A model generated the notes under the pieces. The model was not told the DNA's origin. It saw only the letters and a list, made by a program, of their open reading frames with translations, and did not search any database. Of a stretch of DNA of 64,000 bases, positions 16,541 to 23,861 are shown piece after piece (the stretch's first letter is position 1; each line of letters opens with the position of its first letter). The stretch is from Marilutibacter chinensis (lineage in GTDB: Bacteria; Pseudomonadota; Gammaproteobacteria; Xanthomonadales; Xanthomonadaceae). The stretch spans positions 124,001-188,000 of the forward strand of contig NZ_JAKJPO010000004.1 in assembly GCF_021725675.1 (NCBI RefSeq), read 5' to 3'. The position numbers were made by a program, and so were the translations under genes.

Positions 16541-18052
16541 ATGCAGAAGACGAATCACGATCCCGCGATGCTAGCAGAGGCCGGTGTCGACGAAGCCCGG
16601 CACTGGCGCCAGCGCGACCTCGCGGTGCTCTGGCATCCATGCACGCAGATGCGCGAACACCTGCACGGCGGCACCGGCGCGCAGGACGGAGACGGCCTGC
16701 TGCCGCTGCTGCCGGTCGCGCGCGGCGACGGCCCCTGGCTGGTCGGCCGCGACGGCCGCCGCTACCTGGATGCGGTCAGCAGCTGGTGGACCAACCTGTT
16801 CGGGCATGCCGAGCCGCGCATCGCCGCGGCGATCGCCGAACAGGCGCTGACCCTGGAACACGTGATCCTGGCCGGCTGCTCGCACGCGCCGGCGGTCGAA
16901 CTGGCCGAGCGGCTGCTGGCGATCGCTCCGTGCGGAGATTCTCCCGCAAGCGGGGAGCGCGCGTCGCCGACCGGGGTGGCTCCCGGCAAGACAGCCCTCG
17001 GCAAGGTGTTCTACGCCGACAACGGCTCGGCCGGCGTAGAGGTCGCGCTGAAGATGGCGTTCCACTGGTTCCGCAACCGCGGCATCGAGGGGCGTCACAA
17101 GTTCATCGCGCTGGAGGGGGGCTACCACGGCGAGACCCTGGGTGCGCTGGCGGTCGGCGACATCCCGCTGTACCGCCGCGTATATGCGCCGTTGCTGGCC
17201 GAGGCGCTGTTCGCCCCCTCCCCCGACGCCTACCTGTGCGAGCCCGGGGAATCCGCCGCCGACCGTGCCCGACGCGCGGCCGACGCGCTGCGCGGGCTGC
17301 TCGAGCGCCATGCCGGCGAGGTCTGTGCGCTGATCCTGGAGCCACGCCTTCAGTGCGCGGGCGGCATGCGCATGCACGACCCGCTGTACCTGAAGCTGGC
17401 ACGCGAGCTGTGCGACCGGCACGGCGTGTTCCTGGTCGCCGACGAGATCGCGGTCGGCTTCGGCCGCACCGGCACGATGTTCGCCTGCGAACAGGCCGGG
17501 GTGGTCCCCGACTTCCTGTGCCTGTCCAAGGGCTTGACCGGAGGTTCACTGCCGCTGGCGGCGGTGCTGACCACCGATACCGTCTACGAGGGCTTCCTCG
17601 ACGAGTCGCGCGAGAAGGCCTTCCTGCATTCGCACAGCTACACCGGCAACCCGCTGGCCTGTGCCGCCGCGCTGGCGACGCTCCGCATCTTCGAGCAGGA
17701 CGACGTGATCGCCCGCAACCGCGTCACCGCAGCGCGCATGGCCGCGCTGGCGGAGCCGCTGCGTGAACACCGGCACGTCGCCGATGTCCGCCAGGCCGGC
17801 ATGGTGATCGCCTTCGAACTGACCCGCGACGGCAACAAGGCCACGCCGTTCGACCCGTCGATGCGGGTCGGACTGCACGCCTACCGCGCCGCGATGGCGA
17901 ACGGCGGTCGCGGCGACGGCGTCCTGCTGCGCCCTCTCGGCGACGTGCTGTACTGGATGCCTCCGTACTGCATCGACGAGGAGGCGCTGGACCTGCTCGC
18001 CACCACCACGGTCGCCGCGATCGATGCCGCCACGGCCGGGGCCGGCGCATGA
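16541..18052 (+). CDS. bioA: Adenosylmethionine-8-amino-7-oxononanoate aminotransferase
   Basis: 503 aa, longer than the ~430 aa of E. coli. PLP-dependent (fold-type I) enzyme that makes 7,8-diaminopelargonate in biotin synthesis. Visible: LWHPCTQMREH near residue 30, DAVSSWWTNLFGH, FYADNGSAGVEVALKMAF, the glycine-rich EGGYHGETLGAL, LILEPRLQCAGGM, LVADEIAVGFGRTG, and the PLP lysine in LCLSKGLTGG. An extra ~15-22-residue Ser/Pro/Gly-rich segment (around residues 131-152) sits between LLAIAP and LGKVFYADNGS; its DNA contains a small palindrome. The start could also be the ATG at 16568. The stop overlaps the rsmE start (ATGA). Confidence 0.95.
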   Translation: MQKTNHDPAMLAEAGVDEARHWRQRDLAVLWHPCTQMREHLHGGTGAQDGDGLLPLLPVARGDGPWLVGRDGRRYLDAVSSWWTNLFGHAEPRIAAAIAEQALTLEHVILAGCSHAPAVELAERLLAIAPCGDSPASGERASPTGVAPGKTALGKVFYADNGSAGVEVALKMAFHWFRNRGIEGRHKFIALEGGYHGETLGALAVGDIPLYRRVYAPLLAEALFAPSPDAYLCEPGESAADRARRAADALRGLLERHAGEVCALILEPRLQCAGGMRMHDPLYLKLARELCDRHGVFLVADEIAVGFGRTGTMFACEQAGVVPDFLCLSKGLTGGSLPLAAVLTTDTVYEGFLDESREKAFLHSHSYTGNPLACAAALATLRIFEQDDVIARNRVTAARMAALAEPLREHRHVADVRQAGMVIAFELTRDGNKATPFDPSMRVGLHAYRAAMANGGRGDGVLLRPLGDVLYWMPPYCIDEEALDLLATTTVAAIDAATAGAGA

Positions 18053-18786
18053 GGCTGACCCGCATCCACATCGACGCCGCACTTGTCCCGGGACGGGAAA
18101 TCGATCTGCCGGAGGGAGCGGCCGCGCATCTGGCGCGGGTGCTGCGGCTCGGGGTCGGCGACGCCTGCGTGCTGTTCAACGGCGACGGCCACGACTATGC
18201 CGCGCGTATCGTCGCGGCCGGCAAGCGCCAGCTGCGGGTCGCGGTCGGGGCGGCGACCGCCGTCGATCGCGAGTCGCCATTGTCGGTCGTGTTGCTGCAG
18301 GGCGTCGCCCGCGGCGAGAAGATGGACCTGATCCTGCAGAAGGCGACCGAACTCGGCGTCGCCACGATCGTGCCGCTGTGGTCGCAGCGCAGCGAGGTCC
18401 GGCTCGACGGCGCCCGCGCCGAGAAGCGCCTGGCCCACTGGCGCAGCGTGGTGGCTGCGGCCTGCGAGCAGAGCGGACGAGCTCAGGTGCCGGATGTCGC
18501 CGCGCCGGTCGCGCTCGACCGTGCCACTGCCTCGCTGCCCGACGGTGCGCTGCGTCTGACGCTCGACCCGGACGGCGATGCCGCGTTGTCCACGCTTGCG
18601 GTGCGGCCGGCTTCGACGGTGGTGCTGGCGGTGGGCCCGGAGGGCGGCTGGTCGCCACGCGATCGCGAGCAGCTGCGGGCGGCCGGCTTCGGCGGCCTGC
18701 GGCTCGGGCCGCGGATACTGCGCACCGAAACCGCCGGTCTTGCCGCGATCGCCGCCCTGCAGGCGCGTTTCGGCGACCTTGGCTGA
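18049..18786 (+). CDS. rsmE: 16S rRNA (uracil(1498)-N(3))-methyltransferase
   Basis: 245 aa SPOUT-class enzyme that methylates U1498 of 16S rRNA from SAM. N-terminal PUA-like part (to ~70: HLARVLRLGVGDACVLFNGDG) then the SPOUT domain with QGVARGEKMDLILQKATELGV, RWRSVVAAACEQSGR-type helix, VGPEGGWSPRDRE and the knot-forming LRLGPRILRTETAGLAA. All family motifs are intact. Translation is coupled to bioA by a 4-base overlap; it runs convergent with argP with 66 bases between them. Confidence 0.96.
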   Translation: MRLTRIHIDAALVPGREIDLPEGAAAHLARVLRLGVGDACVLFNGDGHDYAARIVAAGKRQLRVAVGAATAVDRESPLSVVLLQGVARGEKMDLILQKATELGVATIVPLWSQRSEVRLDGARAEKRLAHWRSVVAAACEQSGRAQVPDVAAPVALDRATASLPDGALRLTLDPDGDAALSTLAVRPASTVVLAVGPEGGWSPRDREQLRAAGFGGLRLGPRILRTETAGLAAIAALQARFGDLG

Positions 18787-18852
18787 TCGGAGCGCGGCGT
18801 GGTCCGATGGCCCACGCAGGCGTCCCGGCGCTGAATCGCTCCGTGGCCGCCT

Positions 18853-19749
18853 TCAGGCACGCAATGCGCCGGCGGCGGCTTCGCGCATCGCCTGGCTGAT
18901 CCGCTGCAGCGTCACCGACCGGACCGCCGCATGCTGCCAGAACAGCGGCACGTCCAGCCATTTCTCCGCCTCCAGGACCACGACCTTCCGTGCCTGCAAT
19001 GCCGGCTCGATCAGCGATTCGGGCGCCATGCACCAGCCCAGGCCGCGCGCGGCGGCGTCGACGAAACCGGTGGCCGTCGGCAGGTAGTGGACCGGCGGCG
19101 CCAGCCGTGCGCGCGTGACTCGGCGAACGAATCGCCATTGCAGCGCATCCTTGCGGTTGAACACGATCATCGGCGCACGAGCCAACGCCGCCGCGTGCAC
19201 GCCGGCGGAGAAGTACCGCGTCGCGAACTCCGGCGAGGCGATCGCCCGATAGCGCATCGCCCCGAGCGCATGGACGTTGCATCCCTGCAGCGGCTTCGAT
19301 TCGGCGGTGACCGCGCCCAGCACGGAACCGCTGCGCAGCAGGTCGAGCGTATGGTCCTGGTCGTCCACAAGGACGTCGAACAGATAGCCGTGCTGCCGGT
19401 GCAGCCGCGACAACGCGGACAGGAACCAGGTTTCGAGCGAATCGTCGTTGACCGCAATCGCGATCGTGCGCATGGACGCGGCCGTGCCCTGTTCCGGCAG
19501 GAAGTCGGCCAGTGCCTCGGCTTCCAGGACCTGCATCGGTCGCACCCGGCTCAGCAGCCGTTCGCCGGCCGGCGTCGGCCGGCAGGGTGCCTGGCGCACC
19601 ACCAGCACCTGTCCCAGCCGGTCCTCCAGCGATCTGATCCGTTGGGACACCGCCGAGGGCGTGACCGAAAGGCGCCGTGCGGCGGCCTCGAAACTGCCCT
19701 CCTCCAGCACGGCGGCGAAGGCGGCGAGTTGGGGGTGGATCAGATCCAT
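18853..19749 (-). CDS. argP: LysR-family regulator of arginine/lysine export (ArgP/LysG)
   Basis: 298 aa. N-terminal winged helix-turn-helix (AFAAVLEEGSFEAAARRLSVTPSAVSQRIRSLEDRLGQ, residues ~9-45, here in pieces) and a C-terminal effector-binding domain with the ArgP-type stretches AIAVNDDSLETWFL and LFDVLVDDQDHT. Divergent from the exporter gene at 19846 with 96 bases between, the classic arrangement in which ArgP/LysG activates argO/lysE when arginine or lysine is abundant. A LysR-type dyad lies at 19759-19779 in that gap. Confidence 0.93.
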   Translation of the reverse strand: MDLIHPQLAAFAAVLEEGSFEAAARRLSVTPSAVSQRIRSLEDRLGQVLVVRQAPCRPTPAGERLLSRVRPMQVLEAEALADFLPEQGTAASMRTIAIAVNDDSLETWFLSALSRLHRQHGYLFDVLVDDQDHTLDLLRSGSVLGAVTAESKPLQGCNVHALGAMRYRAIASPEFATRYFSAGVHAAALARAPMIVFNRKDALQWRFVRRVTRARLAPPVHYLPTATGFVDAAARGLGWCMAPESLIEPALQARKVVVLEAEKWLDVPLFWQHAAVRSVTLQRISQAMREAAAGALRA

Positions 19750-19758
19750 GCCGGGCCC

Positions 19759-19779
19759 CTGATAAGTTCTGCTTAACAG
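19759..19779. promoter_or_regulatory. Candidate ArgP operator (LysR-type T-N11-A dyad)
   Basis: CTGATAAG (19759-19766), five bases, then CTTAACAG (19772-19779): the arms match at seven of eight positions and contain T-N11-A centred on the dyad, the LysR-type core. It lies 10 bases upstream of the argP start codon and 67 bases upstream of argO, so it could serve both autoregulation and activation of argO. Found by eye only. Confidence 0.55.
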
Positions 19780-19845
19780 CCTACAGAAAAATCAGCTGGC
19801 CTGATCCTGCGCCAGGCGACAGGCTGCCCGCTCCACCACCGGGAC

Positions 19846-20469
19846 ATGCCCATGTTTCTCGCCGCCGCGGCCGCCGGCTTCGCCGCCAGTGCCGGCCTGA
19901 TCGTTGCCATCGGTGCGCAGAATGCCTTCGTCCTGCGCCAGGGTCTGCAACGCCGCCACGTCGGTCTCGTGGTCGCCATCTGCATGCTGGGCGATGCCGG
20001 CCTGATCCTGTCGGGCGTCGCCGGGATCGGTTCGCTGATCCGGCACTGGCCGTGGCTCCTGCAGGCATTGCGCTTCGGCGGTGCCGTCTTCCTGTGCGCC
20101 TATGGACTGATGGCGGCGCAACGGGCGCTTCGTGGCACGGGGACGCTCTTGCCGGCCTCCGATGGCGAGACGGACTGGCGCCGCGTAATGCTGGCCTGCC
20201 TTGCGTTCACCTTCCTCAATCCGCACGTCTATCTCGACACCATGGTGCTGCTGGGAAGCCTCTCGACGCGCTATCCGGAAGCGGCGCGCTGGGCGTTCGC
20301 GGCCGGCGCCTGCGCCGCCAGCGTGTTGTGGTTCTCGGGCCTCGGCTACGGCGCACGCCTGCTGCGGCCGGTATTCCGCAACCCGGCCGCGTGGCGTGTC
20401 CTGGATGCATCGATCGCGGTGTTCATGCTGGTCCTGTGCCTGCTCTTGCTGTTGCGTCCGCTCGAATGA
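19846..20469 (+). CDS. argO: LysE/ArgO family basic amino-acid exporter
   Basis: 207 aa, six predicted membrane helices. Family motifs: GLIVAIGAQNAFVLRQGLQRRHV near residues 17-39 (the LysE signature), CMLGDAGLILSGVAGIG, and FTFLNPHVYLDTMVLLG near residue 120. Expected to export arginine and/or lysine from the cytoplasm, preventing toxic build-up. Divergent from its presumed activator argP. A second ATG two codons in is possible. Convergent with the next gene, 78 bases apart. Confidence 0.93.
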   Translation: MPMFLAAAAAGFAASAGLIVAIGAQNAFVLRQGLQRRHVGLVVAICMLGDAGLILSGVAGIGSLIRHWPWLLQALRFGGAVFLCAYGLMAAQRALRGTGTLLPASDGETDWRRVMLACLAFTFLNPHVYLDTMVLLGSLSTRYPEAARWAFAAGACAASVLWFSGLGYGARLLRPVFRNPAAWRVLDASIAVFMLVLCLLLLLRPLE

Positions 20470-20547
20470 CGACGACCGCAGCGCCTGCGCTCGCGATTTC
20501 TCCGATCGCGCCATGCCCGTGTGACACGGACGCGTACGAGTCGCTCA

Positions 20548-21651
20548 TCAGACCTTGAAATGGATCCGGCGCGCATCGAGCCAGCGCACCACCGCCCACC
20601 AGACCGCGACGAAGGCGAGCGCATGGGCCAGCGAAGGCAGGTACGGCCCGAAGCGCGGCGTCATCCAGCCGGCGAAAACATGCCGGTACACCGGTTCCAG
20701 CCAACCGGCCGCGGCCAGGCCATAGAGCATGAAGGCCGAACCGGCGTAGGCCGCGATCGCGTTCACTCCGAACGCCCGGCCAAGCGGAGGCCAGCCGCGC
20801 AGGTCGACCAGCCAGTGACACAGCGCGAGCAGGGCGCAGGCCAGGCCGCCGCACCACAGCACGTACGACGGTGTCCACAGGTTCTTGTTCCACGGCAGCC
20901 ACGGCGCCCAGACCGCGCCCAGTACCAGCAGCACCGGTGCGGCCCAGCCGACCCTGAGACCTCGACCACGGCGCAGCCAGTCGCCGGCACGCAGGCCGAG
21001 TACCGTCGAGGCCAGCGCGCCCAGCGTGCTGACGATCCCTTCCGGATCGTGCCCCTGCCCGCTGCCGGCGTCGTATCGATAGAGATGCTCTCCCAGCACC
21101 CGGGTGTCGACACGGCTGGCGATGTTGGCGAACGGTTCCAGCGAGCCGCCGGCCGCGAGCAGCGTGGCGTAGCCGGCCAGCAGCGTCGCCAGCAGCACCC
21201 ACTGCAACCGTGCCGGCAACCACAGCGCAACGACCGCCGCCGCGAGATAGCACAGACCGATCCGCTGCAGCACGCCCATCACCCGGTAGTGCTCCAGATC
21301 GAATGCCCACCATGCGCACAGGTGCAGGAACAGGCCCAGCCCCACGATCCGCGCGGCTCGCCCGAGCACCGCCGGCAACAGGACTCCGGCAGCGACACCC
21401 TTTTCGAGCTGTCGTCCCAGCGCCAGGCTCAGCGAGACCCCGACGATGAACAGGAACAGCGGAAATATCAGGTCGGTCGGGGTGAATCCATGCCAGTCGG
21501 CGTGCAGCAGCGGCGCGTACACGTGGCCCCAGTCACCCGGATTGTTGACCAGCAGCATCGCTGCCACGGTGATCCCGCGCAGCGCGTCGACCGATGCGAA
21601 GCGCGACGGCGGAGCGGAGGATGGCGTCTGGACGGGCGAGGCGCTCGCCAA
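20548..21651 (-). CDS. NagX-like membrane acyltransferase (heparan-alpha-glucosaminide N-acetyltransferase family)
   Basis: 367 aa with about ten hydrophobic helices. The family N-terminus RFASVDALRGITVAAMLLVNNPGDW is clear, followed by GFTPTDLIFPLFLFIVGVSL, then GVLQRIGLCYLAAA and a C-terminal FGVNAIAAYAGSAFMLYG. Relatives (NagX, DUF5009, human HGSNAT) transfer acetyl groups to amino sugars across the membrane; NagX genes occur in N-acetylglucosamine utilisation clusters. No nag genes are nearby here, so the substrate is unknown. It lies 27 bases after the CheW gene on the same strand and may be read from the Pil-Chp operon. Confidence 0.87.
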   Translation of the reverse strand: MASASPVQTPSSAPPSRFASVDALRGITVAAMLLVNNPGDWGHVYAPLLHADWHGFTPTDLIFPLFLFIVGVSLSLALGRQLEKGVAAGVLLPAVLGRAARIVGLGLFLHLCAWWAFDLEHYRVMGVLQRIGLCYLAAAVVALWLPARLQWVLLATLLAGYATLLAAGGSLEPFANIASRVDTRVLGEHLYRYDAGSGQGHDPEGIVSTLGALASTVLGLRAGDWLRRGRGLRVGWAAPVLLVLGAVWAPWLPWNKNLWTPSYVLWCGGLACALLALCHWLVDLRGWPPLGRAFGVNAIAAYAGSAFMLYGLAAAGWLEPVYRHVFAGWMTPRFGPYLPSLAHALAFVAVWWAVVRWLDARRIHFKV

Positions 21652-21678
21652 CGATGCGGGACCGCGGCCCTTGCGGAC

Positions 21679-22179
21679 TCAGGCCGCCTGGCCGGCGACC
21701 GCTTCGGCGATCCGCGCCTCGACGAAGGCGAGGTCCGGCAGCAGCGCCGGCTCGTCGTTGTGCAGCACCCGCGCCAGCACGCCATCCGGCAGGTCGCCCT
21801 GATCGGTATCGACGCCGAGACCGGCGCGATTGACGGTCACCAGCCGCGGGAAGCCCTGCGCGACGATCGCGAAATACGGCGCCCTCGGATTTCCGCCCAA
21901 CGCCTTCAGCACCACGACCTTGCTGCCCAGTCCCGGCTGTTCGTCGGCGATGCCGGCCAGCGCCGAGAACGCGACCAGGGGCACCCGCCAGCCATGCCAG
22001 CGGATGCGCCCGAGCAGCCAGCCCGGGCCGCCCTCGGCGAGCGGCTCCGGCGGCGCGTAGGACAGCACCTCGGCAATGGTCGCATTCGGCAGCAGCACGC
22101 GCGCCCGCGCCACCTGGATCAGCACGCCACGGATGTCGTTGGCCGGAGCCGTGGACGGATTGGAACGGGAGTCGGACAT
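21679..22179 (-). CDS. CheW-like coupling protein (second CheW of the Pil-Chp cluster, ChpC position)
   Basis: 166 aa, a single CheW domain: IQVARARVLLPNATIAEVLSYAPPEP, GWLLGRIRWHGWRVPLVAFSAL, then YFAIVAQGFPRLVTVN. Couples receptors to the CheA-type kinase in chemosensory arrays. The ATG at 22179 is preceded by GAGGAAG six bases upstream, a good ribosome-binding site, which decides this start over an upstream in-frame alternative. Located 50 bases after chpB, at the place occupied by chpC in the Pseudomonas pil-chp cluster. Confidence 0.87.
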   Translation of the reverse strand: MSDSRSNPSTAPANDIRGVLIQVARARVLLPNATIAEVLSYAPPEPLAEGGPGWLLGRIRWHGWRVPLVAFSALAGIADEQPGLGSKVVVLKALGGNPRAPYFAIVAQGFPRLVTVNRAGLGVDTDQGDLPDGVLARVLHNDEPALLPDLAFVEARIAEAVAGQAA

Positions 22180-22229
22180 CGATGCTTCCTCGGCGATACT
22201 TTCTTGGCCTGAACTCACGTGGCCCGGCC

Positions 22230-23861
22230 TCAACCGGGCCAGCGCCCGGCCAACCGCAGCGCGAGCTCCGCCGGCGGCGCGAGTTCACCTCCGCGTACCG
22301 CCAGCTGGTCGGGCGCGGCCGGGTCGTAGCAGCCCTCGGGCGACTGGCCGGCGACCAGCGCACCACCGATGCGGTGCTTGAGCACGGCATCGACGTCGGC
22401 CGGATCGCTGCCGCTGAGCATCAGCACCGCACTGTCCGCGGACGGCAGCGCGGACAGCACCTCGCCCTCGGCCAGGAAACGCAGGCCCTCCGCGACCGAT
22501 TCGAGACCGAGCCCGGCCGGCAGCACATAGACGAAGCCAGCCATCGCCATGCGACCCGGTTCGGCCAGATGGACCGGCAACGTGGTCGCCCGTTGCATCT
22601 GCGCGACGAGGCGGTCGTAGCGCCCGCCGTCGAGACGCTGCTGCACCAGCACCGGACGTGGGAAATCCACCGGCAGCGCGCCGAGGAGCTGGCGCACCGC
22701 ATCCGGTCCGCCGATCCCGGCCAGCACCAGCACCGCACCAGGCAGCCCGCCTCCGGCGGCGTGGTCCTCGACCAGCTCAAGCGAAGCGATGCGCTGGTCC
22801 AGGTCGGCCAGGTCGCGGCCAAAGCGCTCGTCGGCAGCCCGGGTTTCGGCGGTGGCGTAGCTCCCGGTGCCGTCGTCGAGCGTCAACTCGCCGAAACCCG
22901 TGGTCGTCATCGAGATCCCGTCGGCCGCCGGGGCGTCGCGTTCCGATATCACGGAAGCCACCGGTGCATCATCGCCTGCGTCCTCGTTCTGCGGCTCGTC
23001 GAGCGAGAGACTGCGCAGGTGTTCGTCGAGGCCGAGGATCGGCTCCTGGTCGCTGCCACGCGCCGTGCTGGCGGTATCACCGCCTTCATCGAACACGATC
23101 TCGAAGCCGCCGGTACCGCCGTCGCCGAACTCGGTTTCCTCGCCCGCGTCCAGTTCGATGCCGTCGGATTCGAAACTGATCTCCAGTCCCGGCGAGAAGC
23201 CGTCGCCCGCACCGCCGCCAGCATCGGCGCCTTCCGCGTTCACCGGGTCGAATGCGTAGCTGACCTCGAAGCTCTCCAGCGCGGCTGCGTCTTCGGCGAC
23301 CTCGCCGGAAACCGAAGCCGCGGACGACGCCTCCGGCTCGGCCAATGTCATTGCCGCTGGCGTGACGTTCGCAGCCGCTTCGGTGGCATTGGACCACTCG
23401 TCCAACGGGCCAGCGGCATCCGCGATCGGGTCGAACGCGGCGTAGTCCTCGTCGCTGACATCCGGCGCGCTCTGCAACCGCAGTCCCGGTTCGTCATGGC
23501 TACCGTCGGGCCTGGGTGGCAGCACGCGGTCGTGTCCCTGCAATTTGGCCAGCAGGTGGCGCTTCCAGCGCGCCGCCTCCCAGCCCTCGCGGGCCGCGGC
23601 GAGTTCCGCCTCCTCGTAGATCACGTCGATGCCCGGATTGCCGAGCACCGAGTCGAACCGCTCCAGCGCGTCCTCGATGTCGGGATCCAGCGCGACCAGG
23701 ACCACCTCGGGGCTGGCCTCGGTCAACGACTCGACCGCGATCTCGGTCGGGTCGCCCTGCAACACGCTCTCGATACCGGCTTCGGCCAGCAGCGTCCGCA
23801 GCCGCTCTCCGGCGGCGGCGTGGCGCACAAGCAGGGCTACGCGGCGCACCGGTTCAGTCAT
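22230..23861 (-). CDS. chpB: ChpB-like protein with degenerate CheB methylesterase domain
   Basis: 543 aa. Residues 1-~115 resemble a worn receiver domain ([38 protein letters not shown]). A long acidic, low-complexity linker (about 120-360) follows. The C-terminal ~165 residues align with the CheB methylesterase fold ([14 protein letters not shown]... GFVYVLPAG ... VLMLSGSDP), but the catalytic serine position is Gly382, the histidine position is Gln408 and the aspartate position is Ala488. It overlaps the chpA stop by 8 bases, so it is part of the Pil-Chp operon. Probably a structural or regulatory remnant rather than an active esterase. Confidence 0.82.
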   Translation of the reverse strand: MTEPVRRVALLVRHAAAGERLRTLLAEAGIESVLQGDPTEIAVESLTEASPEVVLVALDPDIEDALERFDSVLGNPGIDVIYEEAELAAAREGWEAARWKRHLLAKLQGHDRVLPPRPDGSHDEPGLRLQSAPDVSDEDYAAFDPIADAAGPLDEWSNATEAAANVTPAAMTLAEPEASSAASVSGEVAEDAAALESFEVSYAFDPVNAEGADAGGGAGDGFSPGLEISFESDGIELDAGEETEFGDGGTGGFEIVFDEGGDTASTARGSDQEPILGLDEHLRSLSLDEPQNEDAGDDAPVASVISERDAPAADGISMTTTGFGELTLDDGTGSYATAETRAADERFGRDLADLDQRIASLELVEDHAAGGGLPGAVLVLAGIGGPDAVRQLLGALPVDFPRPVLVQQRLDGGRYDRLVAQMQRATTLPVHLAEPGRMAMAGFVYVLPAGLGLESVAEGLRFLAEGEVLSALPSADSAVLMLSGSDPADVDAVLKHRIGGALVAGQSPEGCYDPAAPDQLAVRGGELAPPAELALRLAGRWPG

